Under the pieces are notes generated by a model. The model saw only the letters and a program-made list of their open reading frames with translations. It searched no databases and was not told the DNA's origin. Below are positions 63,153-64,000 of a DNA stretch of 64,000 bases, in pieces (the first letter of the stretch is position 1; each line of letters opens with the position of its first letter). This DNA is from an uncultured Clostridia bacterium (lineage in GTDB: Bacteria; Bacillota; Clostridia; Lachnospirales; CAG-274): the NCBI GenBank assembly GCA_947628755.1, contig CANRBC010000002.1, positions 79,445 to 143,444 on the forward strand, written 5' to 3'. The position numbers were made by a program, and so were the translations under genes.

Positions 63153-63713
63153 ATGACAATCAATGAACTGGAGGCTGTAATAGAGGCAATACTTTTTGCA
63201 GGCGGCGAGGCAGTCAGCATAAAGAATATCGCTCTTGCTACTGAGCAGGATGAAAAAACTGTCAGAACTGTCATTAACAATATGGCTGACAAATACGCTT
63301 TTGAAAAGCGTGGCATAAGGATAATACAAATTGAAGACAGCTATCAGATGTGTACAAATTCAGATTATTATGATTACATAAAGAAGCTGTATCAGTCTCC
63401 CGTAAGGAAAACGCTTTCCACAACGCTTCTTGAAACTCTGGCTATAATAGCCTATAAGCAGCCTGTTACAAAGGGACAAATAGAGGAAATACGAGGAGTA
63501 AATGCAGACCATGCTGTAAACAGGCTTATGGAATACGGTATGGTGGAGGAAAAGGGTAGACTTGACGCTCCGGGCAAGCCTATACTTTTCGGCACTACCG
63601 ACGAATTTCTGCGCTATTTTGGCTTCAATACCCTTGATAGCCTGCCACGCTCCGTAAGGGATGATGAACAGCTTCGCCTTGAGGCAGAAAGCGAAGTTGA
63701 CGAATTGCTTTAG
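63153..63713 (+). CDS. scpB: Segregation and condensation protein B
   Basis: 186 residues with two winged helices. Motifs: LEAVIEAILFAGGEAVSI, LLETLAIIAYKQPVTKGQIEEIRG (here as LETLAIIAYKQPV and IEEIRG) and RPILFGTTDEFLRYFG-like GKPILFGTTDEFL. Binds the ScpA middle region as a dimer. Followed by a terminator shared with tRNA-Leu. Confidence 0.96.
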   Translation: MTINELEAVIEAILFAGGEAVSIKNIALATEQDEKTVRTVINNMADKYAFEKRGIRIIQIEDSYQMCTNSDYYDYIKKLYQSPVRKTLSTTLLETLAIIAYKQPVTKGQIEEIRGVNADHAVNRLMEYGMVEEKGRLDAPGKPILFGTTDEFLRYFGFNTLDSLPRSVRDDEQLRLEAESEVDELL

Positions 63714-63724
63714 ACAAAGAATTA

Positions 63725-63762
63725 AAAAAGGAATGCTGCATTTGAAACGCACATTCCTTTTT
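63725..63762. terminator. Bidirectional terminator between scpB and tRNA-Leu
   Basis: AAAAAGGAATG / CATTCCTTTTT arms, extended by TGC / GCA across one bulged base. Confidence 0.88.
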
Positions 63763-63769
63763 CATATAA

Positions 63770-63853
63770 TGCAGATGATGGGAGTTGAACCCACACCGCT
63801 CTTTCGAGGACAGGAATCTGAATCCTGCGCGTCTGCCATTCCGCCACATCTGC
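63770..63853 (-). tRNA. tRNA-Leu (anticodon CAG)
   Basis: 84-base tRNA with long variable arm. Acceptor GCAGATG / CATCTGC plus A73, anticodon stem CAGGA / TCCTG with loop TTCAGAT, T loop GTTCAAC region. CCA not encoded. Confidence 0.95.
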
Positions 63854-63864
63854 ACAACAACATT

Positions 63865-63893
63865 ATTTTATCATTATTTTTTGTAGGTGTCAA
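63865..63893 (-). promoter_or_regulatory. Promoter of tRNA-Leu
   Basis: On the minus strand TTGACA (63893-63888), 17-base spacer, TAAAAT (63870-63865). Confidence 0.85.
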
Positions 63894-63981
63894 TAATAAA
63901 ATTATCATTTTAGGTGAAAATTGTGTTGAGGTACAATAGATAGGTAACAATTAAATAAAAAAGTAAGGTTCAACTTTTTGT

Positions 63982-63989
63982 GGTATAAT
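63982..63989 (+). promoter_or_regulatory. Extended -10 element at the right edge
   Basis: TGGTATAAT-type extended -10 (TATAAT at 63984-63989) with no good -35. It probably serves a gene beyond the window. Confidence 0.4.
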
Positions 63990-64000
63990 TGAGTTGCTAA

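Overview
The window reads as a chromosomal segment of a spore-forming, low-GC Clostridia, most like the Lachnospirales. It carries two complete-looking sporulation operons (spoIIIA and spoIIA-sigF-spoVA), uses AGA and ATA codons heavily, has canonical TTGACA/TATAAT promoters with 17-bp spacers, and keeps Firmicutes gene orders (asp23-nusB-xseA-xseB-ispA-dxs-tlyA-nadK-argR-recN, miaB-ymcA-mutS-mutL, scpA-scpB). No rRNA, prophage, IS element or CRISPR array was seen. The species cannot be fixed from the sequence.

Layout. 1-7.8 kb: 3' end of smc, ftsY, a small P-loop protein, and a ParE/ParC type II topoisomerase pair. 7.8-8.65 kb: a promoter- and terminator-bounded unit with no intact ORF. 8.65-14.5 kb: a three-gene operon of exported proteins (lipoprotein plus two S-layer-homology proteins). 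14.5-16.9 kb: a polar amino-acid ABC importer on the minus strand. 17.0-21.7 kb: tRNA-Arg and spoIIIAA-AH, in which SpoIIIAF is very short. 21.7-31.6 kb: a long housekeeping run for DNA repair, isoprenoid, NADP and arginine control. 31.6-35.4 kb: twin tRNA-Lys genes, a large secreted repeat protein, a 46-residue peptide gene and a field of hairpins. 35.4-43 kb: mgtE, lexA-dnaQ, then spoIIA-sigF-spoVA. 43-46 kb: a dockerin beta-helix protein, a small tyrosine recombinase and an invertible promoter. 46-52.9 kb: HAD phosphatase, topoisomerase III, a divergent HTH/protein-kinase pair and poorly known envelope proteins. 52.9-64 kb: Lrp-aminotransferase-sirtuin, miaB-ymcA-mutS-mutL-(dead site-2 protease)-scpA-scpB, and tRNA-Leu.

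The most striking element is at 45.68-45.85 kb. Two 27-bp inverted repeats (24/27 identical) each have the two-arm structure of a tyrosine-recombinase site. They enclose a perfect TTGACA-17-TATAAT promoter and lie just upstream of a 186-residue FimB/FimE-sized recombinase. As sequenced, the promoter points away from the recombinase into a terminator-like hairpin; inverted, it would read straight into the recombinase gene. This looks like a self-controlled phase-variation switch.

Other points of interest are the stop-riddled transcription unit at 7.9-8.6 kb with a CsoR-like dyad at its start, a RiPP-leader-like peptide at 34.6 kb, a SpoIIIAF reduced to its membrane part, a site-2-protease homologue that has lost its zinc ligands, and a DFD-type kinase divergent from an HTH partner.
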